Source: Mesorhizobium sp. Root157 (GTDB lineage: Bacteria; Pseudomonadota; Alphaproteobacteria; Rhizobiales; Rhizobiaceae). From it: a stretch of DNA of 64,000 bases. This document shows positions 25,442-33,709 of the stretch, piece by piece (the first letter of the stretch is position 1; every line of letters begins with the position of its first letter). The position numbers and the translations under genes are program-made. Under the pieces are notes generated by a model. That model was given only the letters and a program-made list of their open reading frames with translations, made no database searches and was not told the DNA's origin. Location of the stretch: NCBI RefSeq assembly GCF_001427385.1, contig NZ_LMGJ01000035.1, positions 118,273 to 182,272 on the forward strand, given 5' to 3'.

Positions 25442-26550
25442 CGATCGCGGTCGACATTCGCCACAGGCTGGGCGATTTCACGCTGGATGCCGGTTTTGCC
25501 AGCGAGGGCAGGCTCACCGCGCTGTTCGGGCCGTCCGGCTCCGGCAAAAGCTCGCTGATCAATCTGATCGCCGGCCTGATCCGCCCCAGCCAAGGACGCA
25601 TCGAGATCGACGGGCGGGTGCTGGCGGATACCGGCAAGGGGGTGTTCGTGCCGCGGCACAAGCGCCGCATCGGCATGGTGTTCCAGGATGCGCGGCTGTT
25701 TCCGCATATGAGCGTGAAGAACAACCTGCATTTCGGGCGCTGGTTCACGCCGGCCGGCGAGCGCTATGTGGAACTGGACGCGGTGGTCGAGTTGTTGGGG
25801 ATCGGCGCGCTGCTCGAACGCCGGCCCGGCAAGCTTTCAGGCGGCGAAAAGCAGCGGGTCGCCATAGGCCGCGCGCTTCTGGCCAGTCCCAGGCTGCTTT
25901 TGATGGACGAGCCGCTGGCGTCGCTGGACGAGGCGCGCAAGGCGGAAATCCTGCCCTATATCGAACGGCTGCGCGACGAGATGAGGATCCCGATCGTCTA
26001 TGTCAGCCATTCGATCGGCGAAGTGGCGCGGCTGGCCAGCGATATCGTCGTGCTCCACAACGGCAGGGTTGCCGCGTGCGGGCCGACGGTCGAGATCATG
26101 CAGCGACTCGACCTGCTTCCCGCAGACGAGCGTGGCGAGGGCGGCGCGGTGCTGGAGACCACGGTGGCGCACCATGACGAAGCCTTCGGCATGACAGTGC
26201 TTGGATCAGCTGCCGGGGAGATCCGCGTGCCGCGGATCGATGTCGCGGTCGGTGCGCTGGTTCGTGTGCGCATTCGCGCACGCGACGTGATGATTGCCAC
26301 AGAGCGGCCCAAGGGATTGAGCGCGTTGAACATTCTGCAGGGCAAGGTGGCGGCGATCGACAAGGGCGCCGGTGCGACGGCCGAAGTGCGCATCGACTGC
26401 AATGGCGCGGCGGTTGTGGCACGCATTACCGAACAGTCGCGGCAGGGGCTGAAACTGGAGCCCGGCCTGCCGGTATTTGCCGTGGTCAAGACGGTGAGCT
26501 TCGACCAGGCCAATACGGCTGCCGGTTTACGCGGCGAGGCGGATGTGTAA
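25438..26550 (+). CDS. modC: Molybdate ABC transporter ATP-binding protein
   Basis: A 370-residue ATPase: Walker A FGPSGSGKSSLINLIAG, signature LSGGEKQRVAIGRALL, Walker B LLMDEPLASLD, switch His in VSHSIGEV. The last 70-80 residues form a Mop/TOBE regulatory domain (LSALNILQGKVAAIDKGAGA onward) that senses cytoplasmic molybdate in the family and shuts the transporter. Last gene of the modABC operon; an inverted repeat follows 13 bases after its stop. Confidence 0.95.
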   Translation: MTIAVDIRHRLGDFTLDAGFASEGRLTALFGPSGSGKSSLINLIAGLIRPSQGRIEIDGRVLADTGKGVFVPRHKRRIGMVFQDARLFPHMSVKNNLHFGRWFTPAGERYVELDAVVELLGIGALLERRPGKLSGGEKQRVAIGRALLASPRLLLMDEPLASLDEARKAEILPYIERLRDEMRIPIVYVSHSIGEVARLASDIVVLHNGRVAACGPTVEIMQRLDLLPADERGEGGAVLETTVAHHDEAFGMTVLGSAAGEIRVPRIDVAVGALVRVRIRARDVMIATERPKGLSALNILQGKVAAIDKGAGATAEVRIDCNGAAVVARITEQSRQGLKLEPGLPVFAVVKTVSFDQANTAAGLRGEADV

Positions 26551-26562
26551 GGCAAGCGTGGC

Positions 26563-26589
26563 ACCGTTATTCTATTTTAGAATAGCGGT
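26563..26589. promoter_or_regulatory. Inverted repeat between modC and the ModE-like gene
   Basis: ACCGTTATTCTA (26563-26574), spacer TTT, TAGAATAGCGGT (26578-26589): 11 of 12 positions pair. It is 13 bases after the modC stop and about 50 bases before the ModE-like start. The AT-rich stem and lack of a following T-run argue for an operator (perhaps autoregulation by the ModE-like protein) rather than a terminator, but either is possible. Confidence 0.6.
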
Positions 26590-26638
26590 TACGGCCAAAT
26601 CGCTTTAATCCTGTCCGAAACATAGACGGAAGGAAGAC

Positions 26639-26980
26639 ATGCCTTCGCTGAGCTTGCGCATCAATCTCGACCCGGACGGGCGCATCGGACCGGGCAAGAT
26701 CGAGTTGCTCGAACATATCGCCTCGTTCGGGTCGATCTCGGCTGCCGCGCGGGCCATGGAGATGTCCTACAAGCACGCCTGGGATCTGGTCGAGGACATG
26801 AACCGGGTGTTCGGCAAGCCGCTGGTCAGCGCGCAGACAGGCGGCAAGCGGGGCGGCGGGGCGCAACTGACTTCGGTCGGGCTTGCGGTGGTGAGCCGCT
26901 ACCGCGCCATCGAGAGGGCCGCGGAATCCGCTGCTGCGGCGCATATGGAGGCCTTGCAGGCGGAAATCGACGCGGGATGA
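26639..26980 (+). CDS. ModE-family winged-helix regulator without Mop domains
   Basis: A 113-residue protein equal to the N-terminal DNA-binding domain of ModE: LRINLDPDGRIGPGKIELLE, then helix-turn-helix FGSISAAARAMEMSYKHAW, then a wing with TGGKRGGGAQLTSVG and a dimerisation helix. Full ModE (about 260 residues) carries two C-terminal Mop domains that bind molybdate; these are absent here, as in many alphaproteobacterial relatives. How it senses molybdate is unclear; the lone Mop protein at 23465 is a candidate partner (inference). It lies 88 bases after modC. Confidence 0.88.
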   Translation: MPSLSLRINLDPDGRIGPGKIELLEHIASFGSISAAARAMEMSYKHAWDLVEDMNRVFGKPLVSAQTGGKRGGGAQLTSVGLAVVSRYRAIERAAESAAAAHMEALQAEIDAG

Positions 26981-27081
26981 GATTTCGCGCCATGGCGGCC
27001 TGCAAATGGCATCTTTCCGCGCTTCCGGTGCTCACGTACTGCGCGCCTATCTCGGATTCCGGCACGCCCTGACCCGAAACC
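26981..27081 (+). repeat. Palindromic repeat family A, copy 5 (shortened)
   Basis: Begins right at the ModE-like stop codon with TTTCGCGCCATGGCGGCCTG, keeps CGCTTCCGGTGCTCACGTAC, lacks part of the central palindrome, and ends GGCACGCCCTGACCCGAAAC. The TTTCG and CGAAA ends are inverted. Its right end runs into the cobF coding sequence. Confidence 0.7.
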
Positions 27082-27862
27082 AAGACCGGAGCGAATCATC
27101 AGGGCCGGGCTTGCGCAACAAATACGTGTCCATGATCCAGCCCTTGCGGGCGCGGGCCTCGGTGCGGACTTCGACGATGCGGTCTTCGATGTCGCCGAGG
27201 CGGCCTGAAAGGATGATTTCGTCCGGCGTGCCCAGATAGGCACCCCAGTGGATGACGATATCCTTGTCGGCAAGGGTGCGGAAGGCGCATTTGCCGTCGA
27301 GCATGACGATGACGGAGCCGGCATTGGCCGGCATGCCTTCCTCCGACAGCCGGCGGCCGGTGGTGATGAGGATCGGGTCGCCGATGCTGTTCAGCGCAAT
27401 TTTGTGGCTGGCGGCCAGTGCCTGCACGGCGGTAATGCCTGGAATGACCTCGACGGCGAGGTCGACATTGCCGCGCATTTTGACGCGTTCGAGGATGCGC
27501 AACGCGCTGTCGTAGAGCGATGGATCGCCCCAGATGAGGAAGGCGCCGCAGCCATCGGCGGCGAGTTCGTCGCGGATCAACGCCTCGTAGATGCCGGCGA
27601 TGTCGTCGTGCCAGTCGTCCACGGTGGTGCGGTAGGAGGGGGCCGGTTCGGCGCGCACCGGCACGTCGAACGCGACGCGGCGGGAATTCGGGTTTGTGAC
27701 GAAGCGGTCGCAGATTTCGCGGCGCAGGCCGGCCAGGTCGCTTTTCTTCGCGCCCTTGTCTGGGATGAACAAAACGTCGGCCCGGTTCAGGCCGGCGATG
27801 GCCTGGACGGTCAGGTGTTCGGGGTTTCCGGCGCCGATGCCAATGACGAGAAGGGTTCGCAT
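27047..27862 (-). CDS. cobF: Precorrin-6A synthase (deacetylating)
   Basis: A 271-residue SAM-dependent tetrapyrrole methylase of the aerobic cobalamin pathway: it methylates C-1 of precorrin-5 and releases acetate. Motifs: LLVIGIGAGNPEHLTVQAI at the N-terminus, FLIWGDPSLYDSALRIL, and VEVIPGITAVQALAASHKIA. ATG 27862 is chosen from the family start; longer upstream frames have no support. The last ten residues (FRVRACRNPR) and the stop codon come from repeat A copy 5, so the native end seems to have been replaced. No other cob genes are in this window. Confidence 0.93.
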   Translation of the reverse strand: MRTLLVIGIGAGNPEHLTVQAIAGLNRADVLFIPDKGAKKSDLAGLRREICDRFVTNPNSRRVAFDVPVRAEPAPSYRTTVDDWHDDIAGIYEALIRDELAADGCGAFLIWGDPSLYDSALRILERVKMRGNVDLAVEVIPGITAVQALAASHKIALNSIGDPILITTGRRLSEEGMPANAGSVIVMLDGKCAFRTLADKDIVIHWGAYLGTPDEIILSGRLGDIEDRIVEVRTEARARKGWIMDTYLLRKPGPDDSLRSWFRVRACRNPR

Positions 27863-27977
27863 GAGCGGATTTCCTGCCTGATCGAGGCTGGCATGTCCAG
27901 CGGTCACCAGATCGCAGGACGCTTCTATCCAACCATGAAACGCTCTAGGATCGGGCCTATTCGACGGGGGAATCACC

Positions 27978-28994
27978 ATGATGTTCCGAACCGCCTTGAC
28001 CGCCTCGCTTGCGCTCGCCACCTGGCCGGCGCTCGCCAACGATTCCACCGCCGAACTTGGCACCGGCGGGCTGATCCTGTCGCGCAACGACGTGATCGCC
28101 ATGCAAAGCGAGGACCTGTTCATTTCGCGCGAGCAAGTGAAGGTGGATTATGTGTTCCGCAACGGGTCGGATGCCGACATCACCACCATCGTCGCCTTTC
28201 CCATGCCGAAGATCGCTGGCGGACCTGACCTGAACGTCGCCTTGCCGGGCGATGCGTCCGACAATTTCCTCGGTTTCAGCGTGGTCAGCGACGGGCAGGC
28301 GATCGAGCCGCAACTGGAGCAGAAGGTGTTTGCGGTCGGGCTCGACATCACCGAACAACTCAAGGCGCACGGCATTTCGCTCAATCCGTTCGCGCAAGAG
28401 GTCTATGGCGAGCTTGAGAAACTGCCCGACGCCATCGCGGACGATTGGCGCGACCGCGGCTTCATCACCTTGAACGAATATGATGACGGAACGGGTTGGA
28501 AGAAGGAGCGGACGCCCTTGTGGGAACTGCGCTCGACCTATTGGTGGCGCGCGACGTTCCCGGCCGGCAAGGATGTGCATGTTTCGCACACATACAAGCC
28601 GAGCGTCGGCGGCACGGCCGGCCTGTCTTTCTTCTATGACGGCAAATTTCAGGGCGATTATGACGACTACAAGAGCCGCTACTGCCTGGATAGCGGCTTC
28701 GAGAATGCGGTGCGTCGGGGAGCCAAGGCCAACGGCGACGGCTTTCCGCCATATTCGGAAAGCCGGATCGACTATGTTCTTACCACCGGCGGCAACTGGG
28801 CGCTGGGCAGCATCGGCACATTTCGCCTGACCATCGACAAGGGCGATGCCAAGAGTATCGTCTCGTTCTGCGGAACCGGCGTGAAGAAGGTGGGACCGAC
28901 GACGTTCCAGATGGAAGCCAAGGACTTTTACCCGGAGCGGGATATCGAGATCCTGTTTCTCGACACCTGGAGCGATGAGGGCGGCCCGCAATGA
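27978..28994 (+). CDS. DUF4424 domain protein, exported
   Basis: A 338-residue periplasmic protein with a signal peptide (FRTALTASLALATWPALA then NDST). DUF4424 proteins start with this type of STAELGTGGLILSRNDVI segment; function is unknown. Two Cys residues (RYCLDSGF and SFCGTGVK) may form a disulfide, and Trp-rich segments such as LRSTYWWRATFPAGKDV suggest a beta-sandwich. Its stop overlaps the folA start by four bases, so the two are coupled, although no functional link is known. It is divergent from cobF. Confidence 0.85.
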   Translation: MMFRTALTASLALATWPALANDSTAELGTGGLILSRNDVIAMQSEDLFISREQVKVDYVFRNGSDADITTIVAFPMPKIAGGPDLNVALPGDASDNFLGFSVVSDGQAIEPQLEQKVFAVGLDITEQLKAHGISLNPFAQEVYGELEKLPDAIADDWRDRGFITLNEYDDGTGWKKERTPLWELRSTYWWRATFPAGKDVHVSHTYKPSVGGTAGLSFFYDGKFQGDYDDYKSRYCLDSGFENAVRRGAKANGDGFPPYSESRIDYVLTTGGNWALGSIGTFRLTIDKGDAKSIVSFCGTGVKKVGPTTFQMEAKDFYPERDIEILFLDTWSDEGGPQ

Positions 28995-29500
28995 ATGTGG
29001 CGATCTATGTGGCGATTGCCGAAAACGGCGTCATCGGGCGCGAGGGCGGGCTGCCGTGGCGGCTTTCGACCGACCTGAAGCGCTTCAAGGCCGACACGAT
29101 GGGCAAGCCCGTCATCATGGGACGCAAGACCTATGAGAGCATCGGCCGGCTGTTGCCGGGACGGCTCAACATCATCGTGACGCGCGACAAGGCCTATCGC
29201 GTCGAAGGCGGAGAAGTGGCGAATTCGCTGGAAGACGCCATCAAGCTGGCAGCAGCGCGCTCCCGCTGCGACGGTGGCGTGGAGGACGTGTGCATCATCG
29301 GCGGCGGCCAGATCTATGAGCAGGCGCTGCCGTTGACCGACCGGCTGCATGTGACGCATGTGCTGGCATCCGTGGAAGGCGACGCACGGTTTCCGCCGAT
29401 TGATCCCGCCGAATGGCAGGTGGTGCACACGACAGACACGCCGGCGGGCGAGAAGGACAGCCACGCAACGCGCTACACCGTCTATGAAAGACGTCGGTAG
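28991..29500 (+). CDS. folA: Dihydrofolate reductase
   Basis: A 169-residue type I dihydrofolate reductase, reducing dihydrofolate to tetrahydrofolate with NADPH. Motifs: AIAENGVIGREGGLPWRLSTD with the substrate-binding acidic residue region, VIMGRKTYESIGRLLPGR, IIVTRDKAYR and VCIIGGGQIYEQALP. It starts inside the end of the DUF4424 gene (ATGA overlap). It completes the thymidylate cycle with ThyA. A 194-base gap then separates it from hflK. Confidence 0.96.
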   Translation: MNVAIYVAIAENGVIGREGGLPWRLSTDLKRFKADTMGKPVIMGRKTYESIGRLLPGRLNIIVTRDKAYRVEGGEVANSLEDAIKLAAARSRCDGGVEDVCIIGGGQIYEQALPLTDRLHVTHVLASVEGDARFPPIDPAEWQVVHTTDTPAGEKDSHATRYTVYERRR

Positions 29501-29694
29501 ATCCTGAGACCCGTCCAATTGGCGGGAACTTGGCGTCGAAACCGACGACAAGCGGCCGCGCCATGACCTATCTTTACTTAAACAACGTCTTCGACCTGCG
29601 ATCACGTTGAAAGCGAGCCTTCGCCTCCCTATAGAGGTGGTAAGGATGCTGCGCCGCCGACGGCGCATGAGGGAATGCGGACGAGAGGACATTC

Positions 29695-30801
29695 ATGCCC
29701 TGGAACGACAAAAGCGGCGGCGGCGGCCCATGGGGCGGCGGCGGTAACAATGGAGGCCCGTGGGGGCAGGGACCAAAGGGGCCGAGCGGACCTCCAGGTT
29801 CGCCGCCCGACCTCGAGGATATCATCCGGCGCGGACAGGACAAGCTTCGCCGCGCGTTGCCCGGCGGCGGCGGGGTGAGCCCGGCCATGTTCGGCCTGAT
29901 TGCGCTCGTTCTTCTGGCCCTGTGGGTGTTCAAGGCGGTCTATACGGTTCAGCCTGACGAGATTGCGGTCGAGTTGCGCTTCGGCGAGCCGAAGCAGGAA
30001 CTGTCCGAGCCGGGCCTGCATTTCCATTGGTGGCCGATCGAGACGGTCGAGACGGCCAAGATTTCCGAGCAACTGGTCAATATCGGTGGCGGGGCCCGTG
30101 CCGGAGATTCCTCCGGCCTGATGCTTTCGGGCGACCAGAACATCGTCAATGTGCAGTTTTCGGTCGCTTACCAGGTATCCGATCCACGTTCCTATCTGTT
30201 CGACGTGTCCGATCCGGACGGAATGCTGAGGCAGGTCGCTGAAAGCGCGATGCGTGAAGTGGTTGGGCGTCGTCCGGCACAGGACATCTTCCGCGACGAC
30301 CGCCAAGGCATCGCCGAGGGTGTGCGCCAGATCATCCAGCAGACGCTGGACGGCTACAAGGCCGGCCTTAACGTGAATGCCATTTCGATCGAGGATGCCG
30401 CGCCGCCGCGCGAGGTGGCCGATGCCTTTGACGAAGTGCAGCGCGCCGAACAGGACGAAGACAAGTTCGTCGAGCAGGCGAACCAGTACTCCAACCAGAA
30501 ACTTGGCCAGGCACGAGGCCAGGCGGCGCAGGTTCGGGAAGAGGCGGCCGCCTACAAGAACCGTGTCGTGCAGGAAGCGCAAGGCGAGGCGCAGCGCTTC
30601 ATCTCCGTCTACGACGAATATGCCAAGGCTCCTGAAGTGACTCGCAAGCGCCTCTATCTGGAGACGATGGAGCGGGTGCTGAAGGATTCGAGCAAGGTGG
30701 TCGTGGAGCAGGGCAACGGGCCGGGCGTCGTTCCCTACCTGCCGCTGCCGGAAATCCAGAAGCGCTCGCAGGCACAGCCGGCGACCGGAGGGGCACAATA
30801 A
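29695..30801 (+). CDS. hflK: HflK, membrane protease modulator
   Basis: A 368-residue SPFH/band 7 protein that forms, with HflC, a large cage around FtsH and modulates its proteolysis. The N-terminus is a Gly/Pro/Asn-rich cytoplasmic tail (about residues 1-60), then one membrane helix (MFGLIALVLLALWVFKAVYTV), the band 7 domain (VELRFGEPKQELSEPGLHF) and a coiled coil. The stop overlaps the hflC ATG by one base. Upstream, 194 bases without a gene probably hold the operon promoter. Confidence 0.95.
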   Translation: MPWNDKSGGGGPWGGGGNNGGPWGQGPKGPSGPPGSPPDLEDIIRRGQDKLRRALPGGGGVSPAMFGLIALVLLALWVFKAVYTVQPDEIAVELRFGEPKQELSEPGLHFHWWPIETVETAKISEQLVNIGGGARAGDSSGLMLSGDQNIVNVQFSVAYQVSDPRSYLFDVSDPDGMLRQVAESAMREVVGRRPAQDIFRDDRQGIAEGVRQIIQQTLDGYKAGLNVNAISIEDAAPPREVADAFDEVQRAEQDEDKFVEQANQYSNQKLGQARGQAAQVREEAAAYKNRVVQEAQGEAQRFISVYDEYAKAPEVTRKRLYLETMERVLKDSSKVVVEQGNGPGVVPYLPLPEIQKRSQAQPATGGAQ

Positions 30802-31730
30802 TGTCTAATCGTCTTCCCTTCGTTTTCGGCATTCTGGCCGTTCTTGTGTTCCTTGGCTTCTCCTCGATCTTCGTTGTGAATGCCCGTCAGCAAGCGATCA
30901 TCCTGCGCTTTGGCGAGATCGTCGACGTCAAGACCGAGCCTGGCATCTACTTCAAGGCGCCGTTCTCCTTCTTCGACGCCGACAACGTGCAGATGATCGA
31001 GAACCGCGTTCTGCGTTTTGATCTGGACGATATCCGCGTGCAGGTGTCGGGCGGCAAGTTCTACGAGGTCGATGCCTTCATCGCCTACAGAATCTCGGAT
31101 CCGCGGGTGTTCCGCTCCGCGGTTTCGGGCAGCATCGAATTTGCCGAGCAGCGGCTCAGGACGCGTCTCGATGCGGCCTTGCGCCGTGCCTACGGTCTGC
31201 GCGACTTCGAGGCGGCGCTCTCGGAAGAACGCGGCGTGATGATGCGTGAGGTGGCTGACCAGTTGCGTCCCGACGCGACCTCGCTCGGTCTTCAGATCGT
31301 GGACGTGCGTATCCGCCGGACCGACTTGACGCAGGAAGTCTCGCAGCAGACGTTCGACCGCATGAAGGCCGAACGGCTGGCTGAAGCGGAGCGGCTGCGC
31401 GCCCGAGGCAACGAGGCGGCGCAGCGCATTCGCGCCCGCGCCGACCGCGAAGTTGTCGAGATCGTGGCGGAAGCGCAGAAGGAATCGGAAATCCTGCGCG
31501 GCGAGGGCGATGCGGAACGCAGTGCCATTTATGCCGACGCCTATATGCGCGATAGCGGTTTCTTCGAATTCTACCGCTCGATGAGTGCCTATGGCACGGC
31601 TCTCGAGAACAGCGGCACGACGATGGTGCTGTCGCCGAGCTCGGAGTTCTTCCGCTTCTTCCGAGATCCGGACGACAACGCTTCGGCACCTGCGGCACCC
31701 GCGGTTCCACAATCCGGCAGCGGCCAGTAA
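30801..31730 (+). CDS. hflC: HflC, membrane protease modulator
   Basis: A 309-residue band 7 protein, partner of HflK. The membrane anchor is PFVFGILAVLVFLGFSSIFV, followed by QQAIILRFGEIVDVKTEPG and the long helical segment RMKAERLAEAERLRARGNEA. The stretch ESEILRGEGDAERSAIYADA is the conserved end of the coiled coil. The C-terminal Pro/Ser tail is short. It is directly followed by the DUF2065 gene and then htrA, a familiar alphaproteobacterial order. Confidence 0.95.
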   Translation: MSNRLPFVFGILAVLVFLGFSSIFVVNARQQAIILRFGEIVDVKTEPGIYFKAPFSFFDADNVQMIENRVLRFDLDDIRVQVSGGKFYEVDAFIAYRISDPRVFRSAVSGSIEFAEQRLRTRLDAALRRAYGLRDFEAALSEERGVMMREVADQLRPDATSLGLQIVDVRIRRTDLTQEVSQQTFDRMKAERLAEAERLRARGNEAAQRIRARADREVVEIVAEAQKESEILRGEGDAERSAIYADAYMRDSGFFEFYRSMSAYGTALENSGTTMVLSPSSEFFRFFRDPDDNASAPAAPAVPQSGSGQ

Positions 31731-31734
31731 GCCG

Positions 31735-31920
31735 TTGCAGGATTTCCTGGCAGCCATAGGCCTGGTCTTCGTCGTGGAAGGCCTGATCTATGGCGGTTTT
31801 CCGAAACTGGCCAAACGGCTCGCCGGCGAAGTGCTGGCGATGCCCGAAGGCGCGCTCCGGGCAGCGGGGCTTGCGGCAATCGCCGTCGGAGTCGGGATCG
31901 TCTGGCTGGTGCGCGGCTGA
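31735..31920 (+). CDS. DUF2065 small membrane protein
   Basis: A 61-residue protein with two hydrophobic segments (FLAAIGLVFVVEGLIYGGFP and AAGLAAIAVGVGIVWLV) separated by KLAKRLAGEVLAMPEGALR, matching DUF2065. It starts with TTG at 31735, four bases after the hflC stop; no ATG gives the full first helix. In many proteobacteria this gene follows hflC, so a role near the FtsH-HflKC complex is plausible but unproven. Confidence 0.8.
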   Translation: MQDFLAAIGLVFVVEGLIYGGFPKLAKRLAGEVLAMPEGALRAAGLAAIAVGVGIVWLVRG

Positions 31921-31987
31921 TCGGGCCACGGCCAGGGTCGCCAGGCATCTTCTCGGACGCACATATGGCGGGTGGAACGTATCGGCC

Positions 31988-32011
31988 CGGGATAACGCAG
32001 GATTTATCCCG
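31988..32011. repeat. Inverted repeat upstream of htrA
   Basis: CGGGATAA (31988-31995), eight-base spacer, TTATCCCG (32004-32011): perfect arms, about 100 bases before the htrA start and 67 bases after the DUF2065 stop. There is no T-run, so an operator or a transcript-end hairpin of hflKC are both possible. Confidence 0.5.
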
Positions 32012-32110
32012 AGCCGGTCACAAAGGTCGCAACCGCGCCTTATTTAATGCCATCATAGCATGCGAAACGCGGCAGCAACGTGAACCGTTACAAATCCCGG
32101 GAGCCCCTCG

Positions 32111-33646
32111 ATGACCACCGAAGCCCTTCTGCGAGCAGCGCGGAGATCCCTGTTTGCCGCGACGGCCCTGGCGCTTGCCGGTGGCATGGCGCTCCCCGCG
32201 ATGGCTCAAAGCCCGGCGCCGAACGGCCCGGCCTCCGTCGCGGACCTTGCCGAAGGGCTGTTGGGCGCGGTCGTCAACATTTCGACGTCGCAAACCGTGA
32301 AGGGCACGGAAGGTCCGGGCGCGGTGCCGATGCCGCAACTGCCGGAAGGATCGCCTTTCCAGGATTTCTTCGACGACTTCTTCAAGGATCGCGGCGGTGA
32401 ACGGGGTGGCGGCGGATCGCAAAAGGTGCAGTCGCTGGGATCGGGCTTCGTCATCGACGCCGCGCAGGGTTTTGTCGTCACCAACAATCACGTCATTGCC
32501 GACGCCGACGACATCGAGGTCAATTTTTCGGATGGCGTGACGCTGAAGGCCGAACTGGTCGGCACCGACACCAAGACGGATATCGCCGTGCTCAAGGTCG
32601 ATCCGGCCGGACACAAGCTGACGGCGGTGAAGTTCGGCGATTCCAACAGGATGCGCATCGGCGACTGGGTTATGGCCATCGGCAATCCGTTCGGGCTGGG
32701 CGGAACGGTGACCGTGGGCATTATCTCGGCGCGCAATCGCGACATCAATTCCGGCCCCTACGACGATTTTATCCAGACCGACGCTGCCATCAACCGCGGC
32801 AATTCCGGTGGGCCGCTGTTCAACATGAACGGCGAGGTCATCGGCATCAATACGGCCATCATCTCTCCGTCGGGCGGATCGATCGGCATCGGCTTTTCCA
32901 TTCCTTCCCAGCTTGCGGTGAGTGTGGTCGACCAGTTGCGTGAGTTCGGCGAGACGCGCCGGGGGTGGCTGGGTGTCCGCATCCAGCCGGTAACCGACGA
33001 CATCGCGGAAAGCCTCGGCATGAAGAATGCCAAGGGCGCGCTGATCGCCGGCATCATCAAGGGCGGGCCGGTCGACAACGGTTCGATCCAGGCGGGCGAC
33101 GTCGTTACCAAGTTCGACGGAAAGGAAATCGACGACATGCGCGACCTGCCGCGCATCGTTGCCGAAAGCCCGGTCGGCAAGGCCGTTGACGTCGTCATCG
33201 TGCGCAAGGGCGTCGAGCAGACGGTGAAGGTGACGCTGGGGCGGCTCGAGGACGGCGAGAAACTGGCAAGCGGCGAGGTAGGCGGTGGCGCGGAAGGCGG
33301 CAGCGAGGAAACTGGCAATGACGGCGAGCAGGACAAGGCCGTGGCAACGGCCTCGGTGCTCGGCATGACCATTGGCGAAATGAACGACGAGATGCGCGGC
33401 AAGTTCGGCATAGCGGCAGATGTGAGCGGCGTCGTCATCACCGAGGTGGCCAAGGATTCGGCTGCGGCGGAACGCGGTGTGCAGGCCGGCGAAGTCATCA
33501 CCGAGATCGCCCAGGAATCGGTGGCGACGCCGAAGGACGTGATGGACCGGATCGGCGCGCTGAAGGAACAAGGCCGCAAGAACGCGCTGTTGATGCTGGC
33601 TTCCAAGAGCGGGGAGTTGCGGTTCGTCACGATCCGCATGGACTGA
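32111..33646 (+). CDS. degP: Periplasmic serine protease, HtrA/DegP family
   Basis: A 511-residue Do-type protease and chaperone of the periplasm. A signal peptide (SLFAATALALAGGMALPAMA) precedes the trypsin-like domain with catalytic triad H127 (NNHVIADAD), D157 (KTDIAVLKVD) and S232 (RGNSGGPLF). Two PDZ domains follow: the first from GWLGVRIQPVTDDIAESLG, the second from SGVVITEVAKDSAAAERGVQ. The two are linked by a Gly/Glu-rich spacer (about residues 390-412). It lies downstream of hflKC-DUF2065 with its own 190-base leader and ends before a strong bidirectional terminator. Confidence 0.94.
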   Translation: MTTEALLRAARRSLFAATALALAGGMALPAMAQSPAPNGPASVADLAEGLLGAVVNISTSQTVKGTEGPGAVPMPQLPEGSPFQDFFDDFFKDRGGERGGGGSQKVQSLGSGFVIDAAQGFVVTNNHVIADADDIEVNFSDGVTLKAELVGTDTKTDIAVLKVDPAGHKLTAVKFGDSNRMRIGDWVMAIGNPFGLGGTVTVGIISARNRDINSGPYDDFIQTDAAINRGNSGGPLFNMNGEVIGINTAIISPSGGSIGIGFSIPSQLAVSVVDQLREFGETRRGWLGVRIQPVTDDIAESLGMKNAKGALIAGIIKGGPVDNGSIQAGDVVTKFDGKEIDDMRDLPRIVAESPVGKAVDVVIVRKGVEQTVKVTLGRLEDGEKLASGEVGGGAEGGSEETGNDGEQDKAVATASVLGMTIGEMNDEMRGKFGIAADVSGVVITEVAKDSAAAERGVQAGEVITEIAQESVATPKDVMDRIGALKEQGRKNALLMLASKSGELRFVTIRMD

Positions 33647-33681
33647 GTCCGCAAACGCGGACAAAGCACTGACAGGACAAC

Positions 33682-33709
33682 AAAAAGGCGGCTACCCAGC
33701 CGCCTTTTT
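33682..33709. terminator. Bidirectional intrinsic terminator
   Basis: AAAAAGGCGGCT (33682-33693), loop ACCC, AGCCGCCTTTTT (33698-33709): a perfect stem with a T-run in either direction. It ends htrA (plus) and the GNAT gene (minus). The GNAT stop codon and its last residues (KKAAG) are encoded by the stem itself. Confidence 0.92.
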
